From NCBI GenBank assembly GCA_019753105.1, contig JAIELJ010000001.1, positions 1 through 64,000 on the forward strand: DNA of 64,000 nucleotides. Direction: 5' to 3'. Position 1 is the stretch's first letter. Every line of letters starts with the position of its first letter. Both the position numbers and the translations under genes were made by a program. Shown here in pieces: positions 19,300-29,650 of the stretch. This stretch comes from Hyphomonadaceae bacterium (GTDB lineage Bacteria > Pseudomonadota > Alphaproteobacteria > Caulobacterales > Aquidulcibacteraceae). The notes beneath the pieces were generated by a model, which was not told the DNA's origin, made no database searches, and saw nothing but the letters and a program-made list of their open reading frames with translations.

Positions 19300-19963
19300 T
19301 GAACGAAGATGCGTTTGGCGCTCTGCGCGCGGCGTATCGTGACTATCATCCTTCGTGTCGGCGCGACCGGCGCTCGGCTGACGTTGAGATTTGGGCCGGA
19401 TCGACAACGCTCGATTGGCTGGCCGCGCTTCAGCCGCTCAGTGTCGACATCCTCGATATCGGCTGCGGCGGCGGTTGGCTTGCGGGGCGTCTCACCGCCT
19501 ATGGGCGCGTAAGCGGAATCGATGATAACGATATTGGGCGTTCGCTCGGGATTCTCGCGCTAGCGCGAGGCGAGTATCACGCTGGCGACATGAACAATCG
19601 CCTGCTGCCGCGGTACCAACAGTTGGCGCCCCCTCACCCCGCAGCAAGGATGGATTCAGCGTCGCGCTGGCGCTTAATGCGCCCGCGTTGCCAAGTGATT
19701 TTATTCGCTTCTGCGCCAGCGTCGCCGACATCCTTGCCGACGGGGGCTGGTTCGTGTGGAGTCCGCCGACGCATCAGTTCTTCAACGACACAGAAGATTG
19801 GGGGGCGGTGCTCGGCGCGAACTTCCAGCTTATAGACAAAGCCGTCATGCCTACAGTGGTCGGCGATCTGGGGTCCAATCCCGCCTCTGCGCTCATCATG
19901 CTCGCGCAAAGGCAATCGCAGTCTGAAAACAGACTGAATATGAGGGGGAGGCCGCCCAGATGA
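19299..19963 (+). pseudogene. Frameshifted SAM-dependent methyltransferase
   Basis: The frame from GTG 19299 encodes a methyltransferase N-terminus (SVDILDIGCGGGWLAGRL, then VSGIDDND and YHAGDM) but then drifts into a non-homologous reading. A second frame picks up the C-terminal half (DGFSVALALNAPALPSDF, VADILADGGWFVWSPP, then GSNPASALIML) through 19963. The whole parallels the intact 237-residue methyltransferase at 8680-9393. One frameshift around 19620-19660 explains this; it may be real decay or a sequencing indel. The 3' end overlaps a tRNA gene on the other strand. Confidence 0.7.
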
Positions 19964-20021
19964 TTCGAACACCCGACCTTCGCATTACAATTGCGCTGCT
20001 CTACCACTGAGCTAGGGCGGC
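19950..20021 (-). tRNA. tRNA-Thr (anticodon TGT)
   Basis: The minus strand folds into a cloverleaf: acceptor GCCGCCC/GGGCGGC (7 bp), D-arm GCTC-AGTGGTA-GAGC, anticodon loop ATTGTAA (TGT), variable AGGTC, and T-arm GGGTG-TTCGAAT-CATCT. The anticodon reads ACA threonine codons. The discriminator base would be C and no CCA is encoded, both unusual for threonine tRNA, so this copy could be altered at its 3' end. Confidence 0.8.
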
Positions 20022-20201
20022 CCCGGCACTCTAGAGCATGACCTGCGTCGCCAATGCTCACAAGCTAGGTCAACGAAGCGGTCAGAAAATTTGCTGGCGG
20101 CATGACATTCAGCGACGGCGCGCGCGGGATTTGCTGGCGTCGTGCGTAAATGACAGAGGGCCGCGCGCGACGAACGCCGCGGTGGAGCTGAGATCGAACC
20201 C

Positions 20202-21416
20202 ATGACGGAACGAAGCGCGCGCATCGGGCCAAGGGCGAAGATAGCGCTAGCTGCGGTGACGGTGGCCGCCGCTGTGTTGGCATGGCTCTATTCTGCGGGC
20301 CCCTACCGCGCGGTCGCGCTCGACAGGCGCGCGCTTGCGTCCGCCGCGCCTAACGCACTTGATGACGCTTCCGGTGTGCGCGTTGCCACGCCGGACGCCT
20401 GGCAAGACCAACGCCAGCGCATCGTGGCCGCACTGCAAGCGGAAATCTATGGCCCTCTGCCCGCAGAAGTTCGCGCGCGCGCCGTGCGGCGCATTTCAAT
20501 CGCTGCTGGCGACGCTGGCGGCGTTGCTGGCGTCGAGCAGATCGAGGTCGAGGTTGGCGATGGCGTCCAGTTTAACCTTGTCCTGGTCATGCCGCCTGGG
20601 GATGGACCAGCGCCGGTCATCGTCATGCAGAACTTCTGCGGCAATCAGGCCGCGTTTCCCGCACGCCCCCGCGCAATAGCGGCGCCGCGGAACCAATATC
20701 CAATCCCCTGCCGGCACAGCGCCTTCGATCCTTTGCATCAAGCCGCGTTCGGGCGGTGGATGCTGGGACCTCCTTTCGCGCGAATCGCCGAGCGCGGCTA
20801 TGCGCTTGCACTTTTCTATGGCGGCGATGTCGTGCCTGATCATGCGCCGGATGCGCCTGATGCCTTACGCGTGTTGGATGCCGATGGCGCGATAGCAGCC
20901 TGGACCTGGACACATGCGCGCGTCGTCGATGTCATCGAGGACGATCCGCGCTTTGATCACGAGCGGATCGTCGCCTGGGGTCAGTCACGGTTTGGCAAAG
21001 TCGCGCTGCTGGCCGGCGCACTTGATCCACGCATCGATGCCGTGATCGCATTGCAGTCAGGCCGCGGCGGCGACGCATTGACGGCGCATCGCGCCGGGGA
21101 GAGCGTCGCTGCGATTACGCGGATTTATCCGCATTGGTTTTCGCCGCGCTACCGCAATTATGCGCGGCGAGATCCGCCCGTTGACCAACACCAATTGCTG
21201 GCGCTGATCGCCCCGCGCCCTCTCCTCATCGGGCACGCCGAGCGCGACGCTTGGGCCGATCCTCAAGGCGCCTATATGGCGCTGGCCGGCGCGCGCCCGG
21301 CGTTTGACCTGCTAGAGGCGCCGCCGCCCAGATTTGAGCTGCGCGGGGGCACACACGGGATCAACGACGCCGATTGGCAAGTCACGTTCGATTTTCTCGA
21401 TGCGCGCCTGCGTTAG
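20202..21416 (+). CDS. Membrane-anchored alpha/beta hydrolase, glucuronoyl esterase (CE15)-like
   Basis: A 404-residue protein with an N-terminal membrane anchor (residues 13-30) and an alpha/beta-hydrolase domain. The nucleophile elbow is AWGQSRFGKVALLAGALDPRI (Ser in GQSRFGK), close to the GCSRxGK of CE15 4-O-methyl-glucuronoyl methylesterases. PHWFSPRYRNY, DQHQLLALIAPRPLLI and a late His (GGTHGIND) fit the same family. CE15 enzymes cut ester links between glucuronoxylan and lignin. It stands alone between a tRNA and the copper cluster. The role of the Gln in place of Cys at the elbow is unclear. Confidence 0.75.
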   Translation: MTERSARIGPRAKIALAAVTVAAAVLAWLYSAGPYRAVALDRRALASAAPNALDDASGVRVATPDAWQDQRQRIVAALQAEIYGPLPAEVRARAVRRISIAAGDAGGVAGVEQIEVEVGDGVQFNLVLVMPPGDGPAPVIVMQNFCGNQAAFPARPRAIAAPRNQYPIPCRHSAFDPLHQAAFGRWMLGPPFARIAERGYALALFYGGDVVPDHAPDAPDALRVLDADGAIAAWTWTHARVVDVIEDDPRFDHERIVAWGQSRFGKVALLAGALDPRIDAVIALQSGRGGDALTAHRAGESVAAITRIYPHWFSPRYRNYARRDPPVDQHQLLALIAPRPLLIGHAERDAWADPQGAYMALAGARPAFDLLEAPPPRFELRGGTHGINDADWQVTFDFLDARLR

Positions 21417-21430
21417 ACACAAAGGGGCGC

Positions 21431-21895
21431 TCAGCCGCGGCGATCAAGCATCTGCTTCATGGTCGCGATCTCCTGGCGCTGGCTCTCGATGATGGCGCCG
21501 CAAAGTTCCCGGATCTCGGCGTCGCTGATCGAGGCCTCCTCACACATCAGGATCGCGCCCGCATGGTGGGGGATCATCGAGCGTAAAAACTCGTCGTCAC
21601 CAATGGCGCCTTGTTCACGGATCGCCCAGAATGCGCCGACCAGCACAAGCGCGCTGCCGGCCAGAATGAGGGCGTTGGTCCGCTGGTTCGGATACATCGA
21701 GGCCATTAATACGATCTCGATGGCGACCATCGGCGCTGCCATTAACGCGGCCATATAGGCTTGATTGAGGTTGGGGTAGACGTTCGCGAAGCGATCCACC
21801 ATCGCATACATCAGCGCATACATGGCGACGAAGGAAAGCAACGCCATGATCGCGAGCCGGGCGTAGGGCTTATGGTGGCTGCCTGTTGCTTCCAT
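21431..21895 (-). CDS. DUF305-domain membrane protein
   Basis: A 154-residue protein with three or four hydrophobic segments in its first 95 residues and a C-terminal DUF305-type helical hairpin: DEFLRSMIPHHAGAILMCEEA and ESQRQEIATMKQML. The M-IPHH-GAI motif is the conserved core and plausibly binds copper. DUF305 proteins recur in copper-resistance loci. It is the distal end of the minus-strand Cus cluster, 195 bp beyond the previous gene; that gap has no gene I can support. Confidence 0.85.
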   Translation of the reverse strand: MEATGSHHKPYARLAIMALLSFVAMYALMYAMVDRFANVYPNLNQAYMAALMAAPMVAIEIVLMASMYPNQRTNALILAGSALVLVGAFWAIREQGAIGDDEFLRSMIPHHAGAILMCEEASISDAEIRELCGAIIESQRQEIATMKQMLDRRG

Positions 21896-22090
21896 GACGA
21901 GACTCCATCGATCGCGCCACAGGGCGCCTCATTCCTCTCCAACGGCGCCCTGGGCGTCAGCGTTCCAATCCTCGCCACTTTCAATCCGCATGCGGGATGT
22001 GCGCGCCGCGTGGATCGCCACCCATCGAGACCGAAGGACCGAAGCGGCGCGAAACGCGCTAAAGTTCGCGCCGCCTCGCAACTGACGCCA

Positions 22091-22381
22091 TCAGTCCTCG
22101 CACGGGCGCCCGCTCAAGGCGTGCGCGGCCTGATCGCAACGCGCGCGCAAGCCTTCATCGCCGGGCGCGGCGCGCAGCGCCTCACGAAGCTCGCGGCAGT
22201 GCTGGGCCAACGCCTGCTGACTGCCGGCCTGACGATGGCGGTGTCGGCGCGCCGCACACGCATCGGGCGCGGCTGCGCTCGCCTCTGCGCGCGAGACGAA
22301 GTCGCGATGGTTCGGTTTATGGTGCGCGAACGCGGGTTGAGCGAACAGCGCCATCGCGGCCGCAAGGATAAGAACACGCAT
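22091..22381 (-). CDS. Small secreted protein of the Cus cluster
   Basis: A 96-residue protein with a signal peptide (MRVLILAAAMALFAQPAFAHH) and a His/Cys-containing mature part (HHKPNHRDF, PDACAARRHRHRQ, HCRELR, RCDQAAH, RPCED). No family recognised. The ATG at 22381 follows a GAGG. Position in the copper cluster and the His/Cys content suggest a periplasmic metal-related protein, but this is inference. Confidence 0.55.
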   Translation of the reverse strand: MRVLILAAAMALFAQPAFAHHKPNHRDFVSRAEASAAAPDACAARRHRHRQAGSQQALAQHCRELREALRAAPGDEGLRARCDQAAHALSGRPCED

Positions 22382-22461
22382 GATGATCCTCGTACTTGTC
22401 TTAAGATTGAAGTGAGCGCGGTCCGGGGTTTCCTCCGGGCGTGCGCCAGCGCGAGAAGCGT

Positions 22462-22773
22462 TCAACCGAGACGAGGCACGGGAGGATCGTGCGAGCGATA
22501 GCCGACGCGAACGCGCTGCGAGGGCGAGCGGGCAAAATGCGGGTGCGGCGGCGCGGGCAAAGCGGCTGCGTTCTCCGCGAGCGCTGCTGCTACAGCGCAA
22601 GCTGTTGCACAGCAGAGGGCGCACGCCTTTTGGCCGTCCTCACATTGGTTGTTCATTGTACAATCGGTCGAAACGCAAACAGGGGCCTGATGCGGGACAC
22701 AGGCGCGCGCAGACTGCGGCGTAAGCGCCACGATCAATGCAAAACTCAGAACAAGCAGCGCCAGGAACCGCAT
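22462..22773 (-). CDS. Small secreted Cys-rich protein
   Basis: A 103-residue protein with a signal peptide (MRFLALLVLSFALIVALTPQSARA) and eight cysteines in the next 45 residues (CVPHQAPVC, CTMNNQC, CALCCATAC). It closes the cusCBA-F run, and another small secreted Cys protein (29141) opens it. Both end in a Pro/Arg-rich tail. No family assigned; a metal-binding role is inferred. Confidence 0.55.
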   Translation of the reverse strand: MRFLALLVLSFALIVALTPQSARACVPHQAPVCVSTDCTMNNQCEDGQKACALCCATACAVAAALAENAAALPAPPHPHFARSPSQRVRVGYRSHDPPVPRLG

Positions 22774-22838
22774 CAGGGTTCGTCCACCCTTCACTATTGA
22801 TACGCACCAGCCGGCTTTTCCCCTCGGGTTTTCGGGCG

Positions 22839-23186
22839 CTAGTCCTTGCGAACCGCCGTCACAACCGTGCTTTCAGCTGCGCTCTTCAGTTCAAACTGGA
22901 CGCGATCGCCGACGGCGAGATCTTCAAGGATTGCCGGGTCTTCGGCGGTGAACTGCATTTCCATGGCGGGCCAATTGATCGCCGCGATCGCAGTGTGATT
23001 GATCGAGATCGTGCCGGCCGAGGCGTCCACCGCCGTCACCGTTCCCGCTGCGGTGATCGGGGCATTCTGCGCCGCAGGCGCGGCCGGTTCGGCCTGGTCC
23101 GTCGTTGTGTTCTGCGCCCCATCGCCAGCGGGCGGCGAGCAGGCTGCGCCCAAAAGCGCGGCGGTCAGAACGAGCTGTCTCAGCAT
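22839..23186 (-). CDS. cusF: Periplasmic copper chaperone CusF-like lipoprotein
   Basis: A 115-residue lipoprotein (lipobox LGAAC) with a CusF domain: GTVTAVDASAGTISINHTAI, NWPAMEMQFTAED, GDRVQFELK. The Trp and two Met of WPAMEM plus the preceding His form the copper site. It starts at ATG 23186 behind GAGGAG, 4 bp after cusA, so it is in the same operon and should ferry Cu(I)/Ag(I) to the CusCBA efflux complex. Confidence 0.9.
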   Translation of the reverse strand: MLRQLVLTAALLGAACSPPAGDGAQNTTTDQAEPAAPAAQNAPITAAGTVTAVDASAGTISINHTAIAAINWPAMEMQFTAEDPAILEDLAVGDRVQFELKSAAESTVVTAVRKD

Positions 23187-23190
23187 GGCG

Positions 23191-26100
23191 TTAGTCTCCT
23201 CTTTGCAAAGCGATCTGCGGAGCCGATACGTCCGGCGTCGCACGTTTGAGTTCCATCCGCCGGATCATGAGATAGGCCGCCGGTATCACGAACAAAGACA
23301 GAAGCGGCGCAGACAGCATGCCCCCGACCAGGGGCGCAGCGATGCGGCGCATGACTTCCGCGCCGGCGCCGCCGGTCCACAGGATGGGGAAGAGGCCGGC
23401 CAAAATCACCGCGACGGTCATAGCCTTGGGGCGCAGCCGCAGCAGTGCGCCTTCGCGCACGGCGTCGGCCACCACGTCCGGCGTGATCGTCTCGCCGCGT
23501 TCAACGCGCTCCTTGAGCGCATTCTTCAGATAGATCAGCATGACCACGCCAAATTCGGCCGCAAGCCCAGCAAGAGCAATAAAGCCGACAGCGACCGCGA
23601 CGGAGAAGTCGTAACCGAGGAGATAGACCAGCCAGATGCCGCCGGTGAGCGCGAACGGAAGGCTGGCCATCACGATCGCCGCCTCATCGAAGCGGCGGAA
23701 GGTGAAATAGAGCAAGAGGAAGATGATGAAGAGCGTGGCCGGGCCTACGATCAAAAGGCGCTGGGCCGCCCGCTCAAGATACTCGAATTGCCCGGAATAG
23801 GCGACGCTGACCCCCGCCGGTAGTTCCACCCCGCTTGCAACGGACCGCCTCAGATCACCCACGACGGAGGCAAGGTCGCGCCCGCGCACATCGACATAGA
23901 TGAAAGCAGACAAACGCCCGTTCTCGCTGCGGATCATGGCGGGACCGTCGGCGATTTCGATATTGGCGACTTCGCCAAGCGTGAGACGCAAACCCGCTTC
24001 AGTCACAACCGGCAGCGCGATCAATCGGTCGAGCGTATCGCGCACTTCGCGTGGATAACGCAGATTGATCGGATAGCGCGCGCGCCCGGCGATCACCTCG
24101 CCGATGTTTTCTCCCCCAATCGCCCCGGAGACCACCTCTTGAACGTCGGCGACGTTGAGGCCGTAACGCGCCGCGGCGAAGCGGTCGATCTCGACATTGA
24201 CATAGCGCCCGCCCGAAATGCGCTCAGCAATTGCCGAAGAGACGCCTGGAACAGTGCGCGCCGCGGCCTCGATTGCACGAGCGGCCTGCTCGATCGAAGC
24301 CAGATCAGGGCCGCTTACCTTGACGCCGATCGGGCTCTTGATCCCGGTCGCCAGCATGTCGATGCGGTTGCGAATCGGCGGCACCCAGACATTGGTGAGG
24401 CCAGGCACGCGCACGGTGCGGTCGAGTTCTTCGATCAGACGTTCTGGCGTCATGCCCTGCCGCCACTCCGAGCGCGGCCTCAGACGAATGGTGGTCTCGA
24501 ACATTTCAAGCGGCGCGGGATCGGTGGCGGACTCAGCACGCCCCGCCTTGCCGAACACGCTCTCCACTTCGGGCACGGTGCGGATGAGCCGGTCGGTCTG
24601 CTGCAGCAATTCCGAAGCTTCGCCCGCCGACAACCCTGGCAAAGCTGTGGGCATGTATAAGAGGTCGCCCTCGTCCATCATCGGCATGAACTCGCCGCCT
24701 AGGCGCGACAAGGGCCAGGCGGTCGTTGCAAGCGCGAGCGCCGCGATCAGCAGCACGAGCTTCGGCGTCGCCAAAGCGAAATCGATTGCCGGCCGGTAGA
24801 GCGAGGCGAGCCAACGATTGATTGGGTTTGCGTCCTCGTGAGGAATCTTGCCGCGGATCCAATAGCCCATCAGCACAGGCGTCAGCGTCACCGCGAGCGC
24901 CGCAGATGCGGCCATCGCGTAGGTCTTGGTGAAGGCGAGCGGTGCAAAAAGCCGCCCCTCTTGGGCTTGCAGCGTGAACACGGGCAAGAACGAGAGCGTG
25001 ATGATGAGGAGGCTGAAGAAGAGCGCAGGGCCTACCTCGATTGATGCGTCGGTGATGACGCGCCAGTGGTCGGCGCCCTTCGGCATTTCTCCGTCGTGCT
25101 CGTCGCGCCATCGTTCGAGTTTCTTGTGCGCATTCTCAATCATGACGATGGCCGCATCGACCATGGCGCCAATGGCGATGGCGATGCCGGAGAGCGACAT
25201 GATGTTGGCGTCGACGCCTTGCACGCGCATCACCAGAAAGGCCGCGCCCACTCCCAAGGGTAGCGTGACGACGGCGACGAGCGCCGAACGCAGATGGAAG
25301 AGAAAGAGCGCGCACACGAGGGCGACGACGATGAATTCCTCGGCGAGTTTGCTGGTGAGGTTCTCGATCGCGCGGTCGATCAGATTGGAGCGGTCGTAGG
25401 TGGTGACGATCTCCACACCTTCAGGAAGGCTGCGCTGAAGTTCTGTAAGCCTTGCACGCACGGCGGCGATCACCTCGCGCGCATTCTCGCCGGCGCGGAT
25501 GATGGCCACCCCGCCCGCGACCTCGCCTTCGCCATTAAGTTCGGCGATGCCGCGGCGCATCTCGGGGCCCATCTGCACCCAAGCGACGTCGGCGAGCCGC
25601 ACGGGCACGCCCGCGGCGTTGACGCCGAGCGGAATGGCGTCGAAATCCTCAAGCGTGCGCAAATAGCCCGTGGCGCGCACCATGTGCTCGGCTTCGGCCA
25701 TCTCGACGACGGCGCCGCCAGCTTCGCCGTTGGCGGCGCGCACAGCATCGGCGATGCGCCGCTGGCTAATCCCGTAAGCGGCCATGCGCTCGGGATCCAG
25801 AACGATCTGGTACTGGCGCACCATGCCGCCAATCGAGGCGACTTCGGCGACGCCTGGCACGCTCTTCAATTCAAAGCGCAAAAGCCAGTCCTGCAGGCTG
25901 CGCAATTGGCCAAGATCATGGCGGCCGCTGCGATCGACCAGCGCGTACTGGAACACCCAGCCAACGCCCGTCGCGTCAGGACCGATCGAGGACCGCGCCT
26001 GAGAGGGAAGCCTGCCTTGGACCTGATTGAGATACTCAAGCACGCGCGAGCGCGCCCAATAAAGGTCCGTGCCGTCTTCAAAGATGATGTAGACGAAACT

Positions 26101-26370
26101 GTCGCCGAAAAACGAATAACCCCTGACCGTGCGCGCGCCCGGAACGGACAGCATCGTCGTGGTCAAGGGATAGGTGACCTGATCCTCGACGATCTGCGGC
26201 GCTTGGCCAGGATAGGACGTGCGAATGACGACCTGTACGTCGGAGAGATCAGGCAGCGCATCGACGGGCGTCGACCGGATGGCGAGCGCGCCGGCAACCG
26301 CGAGCGCCAGCGTCGCCAGCACAACCAGGAAACGGTTGGCGACCGACCAGCGGATGATGGCCGCGATCAT
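23191..26370 (-). CDS. cusA: Heavy-metal RND efflux pump permease CusA
   Basis: A 1059-residue inner-membrane proton antiporter of the HME-RND family. It opens with [19 protein letters not shown] and carries the family sequences [34 protein letters not shown] (the TM4 motif), [13 protein letters not shown] and [17 protein letters not shown]4 contains the acidic GA-VDAAIV-IEN pattern of monovalent-metal (Cu/Ag) pumps. It forms a tripartite complex with CusB and CusC. The start codon overlaps the end of cusB by 4 bp. A long plus-strand frame across 25294-26409 is only its shadow. Confidence 0.95.
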   Translation of the reverse strand: MIAAIIRWSVANRFLVVLATLALAVAGALAIRSTPVDALPDLSDVQVVIRTSYPGQAPQIVEDQVTYPLTTTMLSVPGARTVRGYSFFGDSFVYIIFEDGTDLYWARSRVLEYLNQVQGRLPSQARSSIGPDATGVGWVFQYALVDRSGRHDLGQLRSLQDWLLRFELKSVPGVAEVASIGGMVRQYQIVLDPERMAAYGISQRRIADAVRAANGEAGGAVVEMAEAEHMVRATGYLRTLEDFDAIPLGVNAAGVPVRLADVAWVQMGPEMRRGIAELNGEGEVAGGVAIIRAGENAREVIAAVRARLTELQRSLPEGVEIVTTYDRSNLIDRAIENLTSKLAEEFIVVALVCALFLFHLRSALVAVVTLPLGVGAAFLVMRVQGVDANIMSLSGIAIAIGAMVDAAIVMIENAHKKLERWRDEHDGEMPKGADHWRVITDASIEVGPALFFSLLIITLSFLPVFTLQAQEGRLFAPLAFTKTYAMAASAALAVTLTPVLMGYWIRGKIPHEDANPINRWLASLYRPAIDFALATPKLVLLIAALALATTAWPLSRLGGEFMPMMDEGDLLYMPTALPGLSAGEASELLQQTDRLIRTVPEVESVFGKAGRAESATDPAPLEMFETTIRLRPRSEWRQGMTPERLIEELDRTVRVPGLTNVWVPPIRNRIDMLATGIKSPIGVKVSGPDLASIEQAARAIEAAARTVPGVSSAIAERISGGRYVNVEIDRFAAARYGLNVADVQEVVSGAIGGENIGEVIAGRARYPINLRYPREVRDTLDRLIALPVVTEAGLRLTLGEVANIEIADGPAMIRSENGRLSAFIYVDVRGRDLASVVGDLRRSVASGVELPAGVSVAYSGQFEYLERAAQRLLIVGPATLFIIFLLLYFTFRRFDEAAIVMASLPFALTGGIWLVYLLGYDFSVAVAVGFIALAGLAAEFGVVMLIYLKNALKERVERGETITPDVVADAVREGALLRLRPKAMTVAVILAGLFPILWTGGAGAEVMRRIAAPLVGGMLSAPLLSLFVIPAAYLMIRRMELKRATPDVSAPQIALQRGD

Positions 26371-27842
26371 GGCCGCGCTCCGGTCTTGCTGATCGCGGTG
26401 ACGATGTAGCGCGGGCCCTCCTGGCGAATGCGGAAGTTGACCTGGTCGCCCACCGCGATCCCATGCGCGAGATGGGCGGTTTCGAGGGTGAACTGCATCG
26501 TCATCGCAGGCCAGTTGAGGCCGGCGATCGGCCCGTGCGCGATCGAGATGCTCTCGCCGTTCAAAGCGGTGATGCGCCCGCTTGACTCATAGCCGGCGGG
26601 GGCCGCGCTTTGGCGGGCGGTGGACGCTTCGAGCCGGTCGAGCGCGCCGGTCAGACTTGCCTCTGAATCGATCAGGAATTGTCCGGACGCCACGACGCGC
26701 TGTCCCTCTTCGAGGCCGCTCGCCACTTCGATGCGATCACCCGCGCGCCGGCCGAGTTCGACCTCGACTGGCATGAAACGCCCCTCATCACTGGCGACGA
26801 TGACGACACTGCGCCGTCCCGTCTGGATCACGGCTTCGGCCGGCACGATGAGTGACGCGCGCGCTTGCGGCTCGGCGATTTCGACATTGGCGGTCATGCC
26901 CGGCCGCAGGCGCCCCTGCGGATTGGCGAGGGCAATACGCACTTCGATCGTGCGCGTTGCTGGATCAGCCGATGGCAGCACGCTTTCGATGCGGCCCGCG
27001 AAGGTCTCACCCGGAAACGCTGGCGTCCTGGCGACGGCCTGCTCACCTGGACGCGCGACGCCGGCGTCGGCCTGCGTCAAGGACGCCACGAGCCAGACCG
27101 GCGACACCGCGTTGATTGTGGCTAAGGGCGCGCCTTGCATGACGGTCATGCCGGCGCGAATGTCGAGTTGGGTAATGGCGCCGGCAATGGGCGCAGTCAC
27201 AGTCGTGACAGGATAGGGCCTCCCCTCGCGCTCGACGCGCGCGATGAGCGAGGCCGGCATGCCAAGCATGGCGAGCCGCCGCCGCGCGGCGTCCGCCAAA
27301 TCGCCGCCTGCCGCGCGCAGCGCGAGGTATTCGGCCTGCGCCGCCGTCCATTCCGGCACGCGAATGTCAACGATCGGCGCGCCCGCGGCGACGACATCGC
27401 CTATGGCGCGGCCATAGGAGCGCTCCACGAAACCAGACGCACGCGCCTGCACAATTGCGAGATTGCGTTCGTTGAACGCGATCACACCCGCCGCGGTCAC
27501 GGTGCGCGCCAGTTCTCTGCGTTCAACCGTTGCAAGCCGCACGCCGAGATTTTGCGACACGCCAGGATCGATGCGCACGCCTGCCTCGCTCGCGCCTTCC
27601 TCGGCGTAGCGCGGAATAAGATCCATGCCCATGGATGATTGGCCCGGACCCGGATAGCGCTCGTTCGGCATCATCGGGTCATACCAATAGAGGATAGTCC
27701 GGCCAGCTTCGGCGCCAGCCCCGGCAGGCGTGCGGCTGACGCCCAGCCAGTAACCGGCGCCGCCAATACCAGCGGCGGCGACGATCGCTGCGGCGCCGAT
27801 CAGCGCGAAACGCGGCAGCTTTGCCTTCAAGTCATCGTTCAT
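26367..27842 (-). CDS. cusB: Periplasmic adaptor CusB with C-terminal CusF domain
   Basis: A 491-residue membrane-fusion protein. After an N-terminal anchor comes the heavy-metal site [16 protein letters not shown] and [11 protein letters not shown], barrel-sandwich and beta-barrel regions ([51 protein letters not shown]), and finally a CusF-like domain ([29 protein letters not shown]) at about residues 415-480. The adaptor joins CusA to CusC; the fused CusF domain may deliver copper directly. It overlaps both cusA and cusC by 4 bp, so the three are translationally coupled. Confidence 0.94.
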   Translation of the reverse strand: MNDDLKAKLPRFALIGAAAIVAAAGIGGAGYWLGVSRTPAGAGAEAGRTILYWYDPMMPNERYPGPGQSSMGMDLIPRYAEEGASEAGVRIDPGVSQNLGVRLATVERRELARTVTAAGVIAFNERNLAIVQARASGFVERSYGRAIGDVVAAGAPIVDIRVPEWTAAQAEYLALRAAGGDLADAARRRLAMLGMPASLIARVEREGRPYPVTTVTAPIAGAITQLDIRAGMTVMQGAPLATINAVSPVWLVASLTQADAGVARPGEQAVARTPAFPGETFAGRIESVLPSADPATRTIEVRIALANPQGRLRPGMTANVEIAEPQARASLIVPAEAVIQTGRRSVVIVASDEGRFMPVEVELGRRAGDRIEVASGLEEGQRVVASGQFLIDSEASLTGALDRLEASTARQSAAPAGYESSGRITALNGESISIAHGPIAGLNWPAMTMQFTLETAHLAHGIAVGDQVNFRIRQEGPRYIVTAISKTGARP

Positions 27843-29062
27843 GGAAGGCTCTCCCCGTATTGCATTGTGAGGGCTGCGCCGACCAGCGCGCGGCGCTCTT
27901 CAAGTTCGATTGTTTCGAGTTCTGCTTCGAGACGTGCGCGGCGCGCGTCGATCAGTTGAACGGCATTCGCGCGCCCAGCGGCGAAGGCGCCAGCTGCCGC
28001 ATTGGCGCGTTGAGTTGCGAGCGGCAAACGCAAGCTGCGCGCCCGCTCCAGATTGGCTGAAAGCGCGCTATATTCGGCGAGTTGCGCGTCCAACGCGGCG
28101 GCGTATTCGCGCTCGGCGGCAGTTCTATCGGCTTCAGCGCGCGCAACATCAGCGCGGCGTGCGGCCACAAGCGGCCCCTGACGCCAGGGTTGGAAAAGCG
28201 GCAGGCCAACGCGAACCTCTATGGAAGCCATGTCGCCAAAGCTCGGATCGCGCCGCCCGTAAGAAAGCTCCCACGACCAGTCAGGACGCCGTTCGGCGCG
28301 AGCCATGGCCAGGCCCGCTTCCGCCGCATCGATTTCGGCGCGGTAGGCGCCAAGAGCGGGATGGCGGCGCAAACGCTCGCGCATTTGAGCAGGATCGATT
28401 GCGAACGCGGGCGCGGCTGCGTCCAATTCCTGATCGGCCGCGTCGCCGATCCATCGCCGCAGTTCGCTGCGCGCACGAATGCGCGCCGCCTCAAGCTCGG
28501 CGAGCCGGTCGGCCATGCGCGCGACTTCAATCTCAACCGCGATCGTTTCGTCCACTGTGCCCGCGCCGGCGGCCAGGCGGCCGCGGGCCGCGGCCGCTGC
28601 GGCACTCGCTTCCTCCGCTAGCGTGCGCAACGCCTCGGCGCGCTGTTCGACATAGTAGAGATTAATCCAGGCCAGGGCGGCGCCGAGGCGCGCCTCAAGT
28701 TCGGCTATGGCAAGGCCCGCGCCGGCGCGACCGGCTTCCGCGTCAGCCATCGACCGGCGCGCGCCCAGGCCGCTTGGCATTTCTTGCATCACGCCGATGC
28801 GCTGCATGGTCATCTCATCGCGGTCGAGCCGATAGCGATCCACGCCCGAGAGCGGGACGTTTTCTAGCCCGAGCACAAGCTCGGGATCGGGCAATTGGCC
28901 GGCGGGACCAATGGCGAGTTCGGCTGCACGCACGGAGGCGCGGCCCGCTTCGATGCGGGGGCCGTCGCTTGCCCGCGCGACCGCATCGTTGAAACTGAGA
29001 TTTTGCGCATGTGCGATCGGCGCCCAGCCGAGTGCGCAGCATGCAAGCCATGCAACACGCAT
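27839..29062 (-). CDS. cusC: TolC-family outer-membrane channel CusC
   Basis: A 407-residue outer-membrane efflux protein with signal peptide MRVAWLACCALGWAPIAHAQ and two helical-hairpin repeats typical of TolC proteins (RASVRAAELAIGPAGQLPDPELVLGLENV and EIDAAEAGLAMARAERRPDW...SYGRRDP). ATG 29062 follows CCGGAG. It forms the exit duct of the CusCBA copper/silver pump and is co-transcribed with cusB and cusA. Confidence 0.9.
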   Translation of the reverse strand: MRVAWLACCALGWAPIAHAQNLSFNDAVARASDGPRIEAGRASVRAAELAIGPAGQLPDPELVLGLENVPLSGVDRYRLDRDEMTMQRIGVMQEMPSGLGARRSMADAEAGRAGAGLAIAELEARLGAALAWINLYYVEQRAEALRTLAEEASAAAAAARGRLAAGAGTVDETIAVEIEVARMADRLAELEAARIRARSELRRWIGDAADQELDAAAPAFAIDPAQMRERLRRHPALGAYRAEIDAAEAGLAMARAERRPDWSWELSYGRRDPSFGDMASIEVRVGLPLFQPWRQGPLVAARRADVARAEADRTAAEREYAAALDAQLAEYSALSANLERARSLRLPLATQRANAAAGAFAAGRANAVQLIDARRARLEAELETIELEERRALVGAALTMQYGESLP

Positions 29063-29140
29063 GAGAAACTCCGGAAAGACGGACAAGCCAGAAGGCGACG
29101 GCGCGCGCATGACGCGCGCAAAGCGCTTAATCTTCCGATG

Positions 29141-29497
29141 TCAGATGGTTCGTGGAGGACGCCAAAAGGCGTCGGGCGCCCGCAAGGCCAAGACCGAATC
29201 CCACTCCAAAGTGAGCCTGGCTTGCAAGGGAGGCGCGGAGACCCGAAGCGGGCCCGCGTTAGGCACAAGCGCAGGCGCGGTCCGGCAGGCTTGACCGACA
29301 AAACAGCCCGTCATCTTTGTTGGGGCCTCGTCGCTTGGCGCGCCCGGCGCGCCATCTGGGCAGCAATCGTGTGCAGCCGCCGCCACTGCAGCCGCTTGGG
29401 CTGACGCCATCGGGCAATCGGCAAAGCTCATGGCGTTCGCGACGCCGCTGACGGCGAGCGCGATAACCATAAGCATCGAGAGCCCGAACTGGCGCAT
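29141..29497 (-). CDS. Small secreted Cys protein at the head of the Cus operon
   Basis: A 118-residue protein: signal peptide MRQFGLSMLMVIALAVSGVANA, then cysteines in DCPMASAQ, HDCCPDG, GCFVGQAC, and a Pro/Arg-rich C-terminus (FWRPPRT). Small secreted proteins of this kind stand in front of cusCBA genes in many alphaproteobacteria, as I recall, without known function. It begins about 80 bp before cusC. An upstream ATG at 29527 is also possible. Copper binding is inferred. Confidence 0.55.
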   Translation of the reverse strand: MRQFGLSMLMVIALAVSGVANAMSFADCPMASAQAAAVAAAAHDCCPDGAPGAPSDEAPTKMTGCFVGQACRTAPALVPNAGPLRVSAPPLQARLTLEWDSVLALRAPDAFWRPPRTI

Positions 29498-29650
29498 TGC
29501 CCCATCATACTCGGCCTTGATCACCAATTGGTCAAAGGCCGTCGCCTGTTAGTACGCACGGGGAGCGGCGCGCCCCCTCCCCCTCGGTGCGGCGGGACGA
29601 CACACCCGCACGCCGTAAGGCCCCGTCCAGCTGAGGAAGACCGCTCGACT

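Noticed and set aside
20180-20215. Short similarity to the tRNA-Ala 3' end (GGTGGA... ATCGAACC) considered as the left attachment site
   Set aside because: Match is broken and only 9 contiguous bases; not enough to call att.
21761-22501. 246-residue plus-strand open frame
   Set aside because: Crosses the DUF305 gene and the small secreted gene on the other strand; Arg-rich with no motifs.
25294-26409. 371-residue plus-strand open frame
   Set aside because: Lies entirely antisense to cusA/cusB; no domain motifs.
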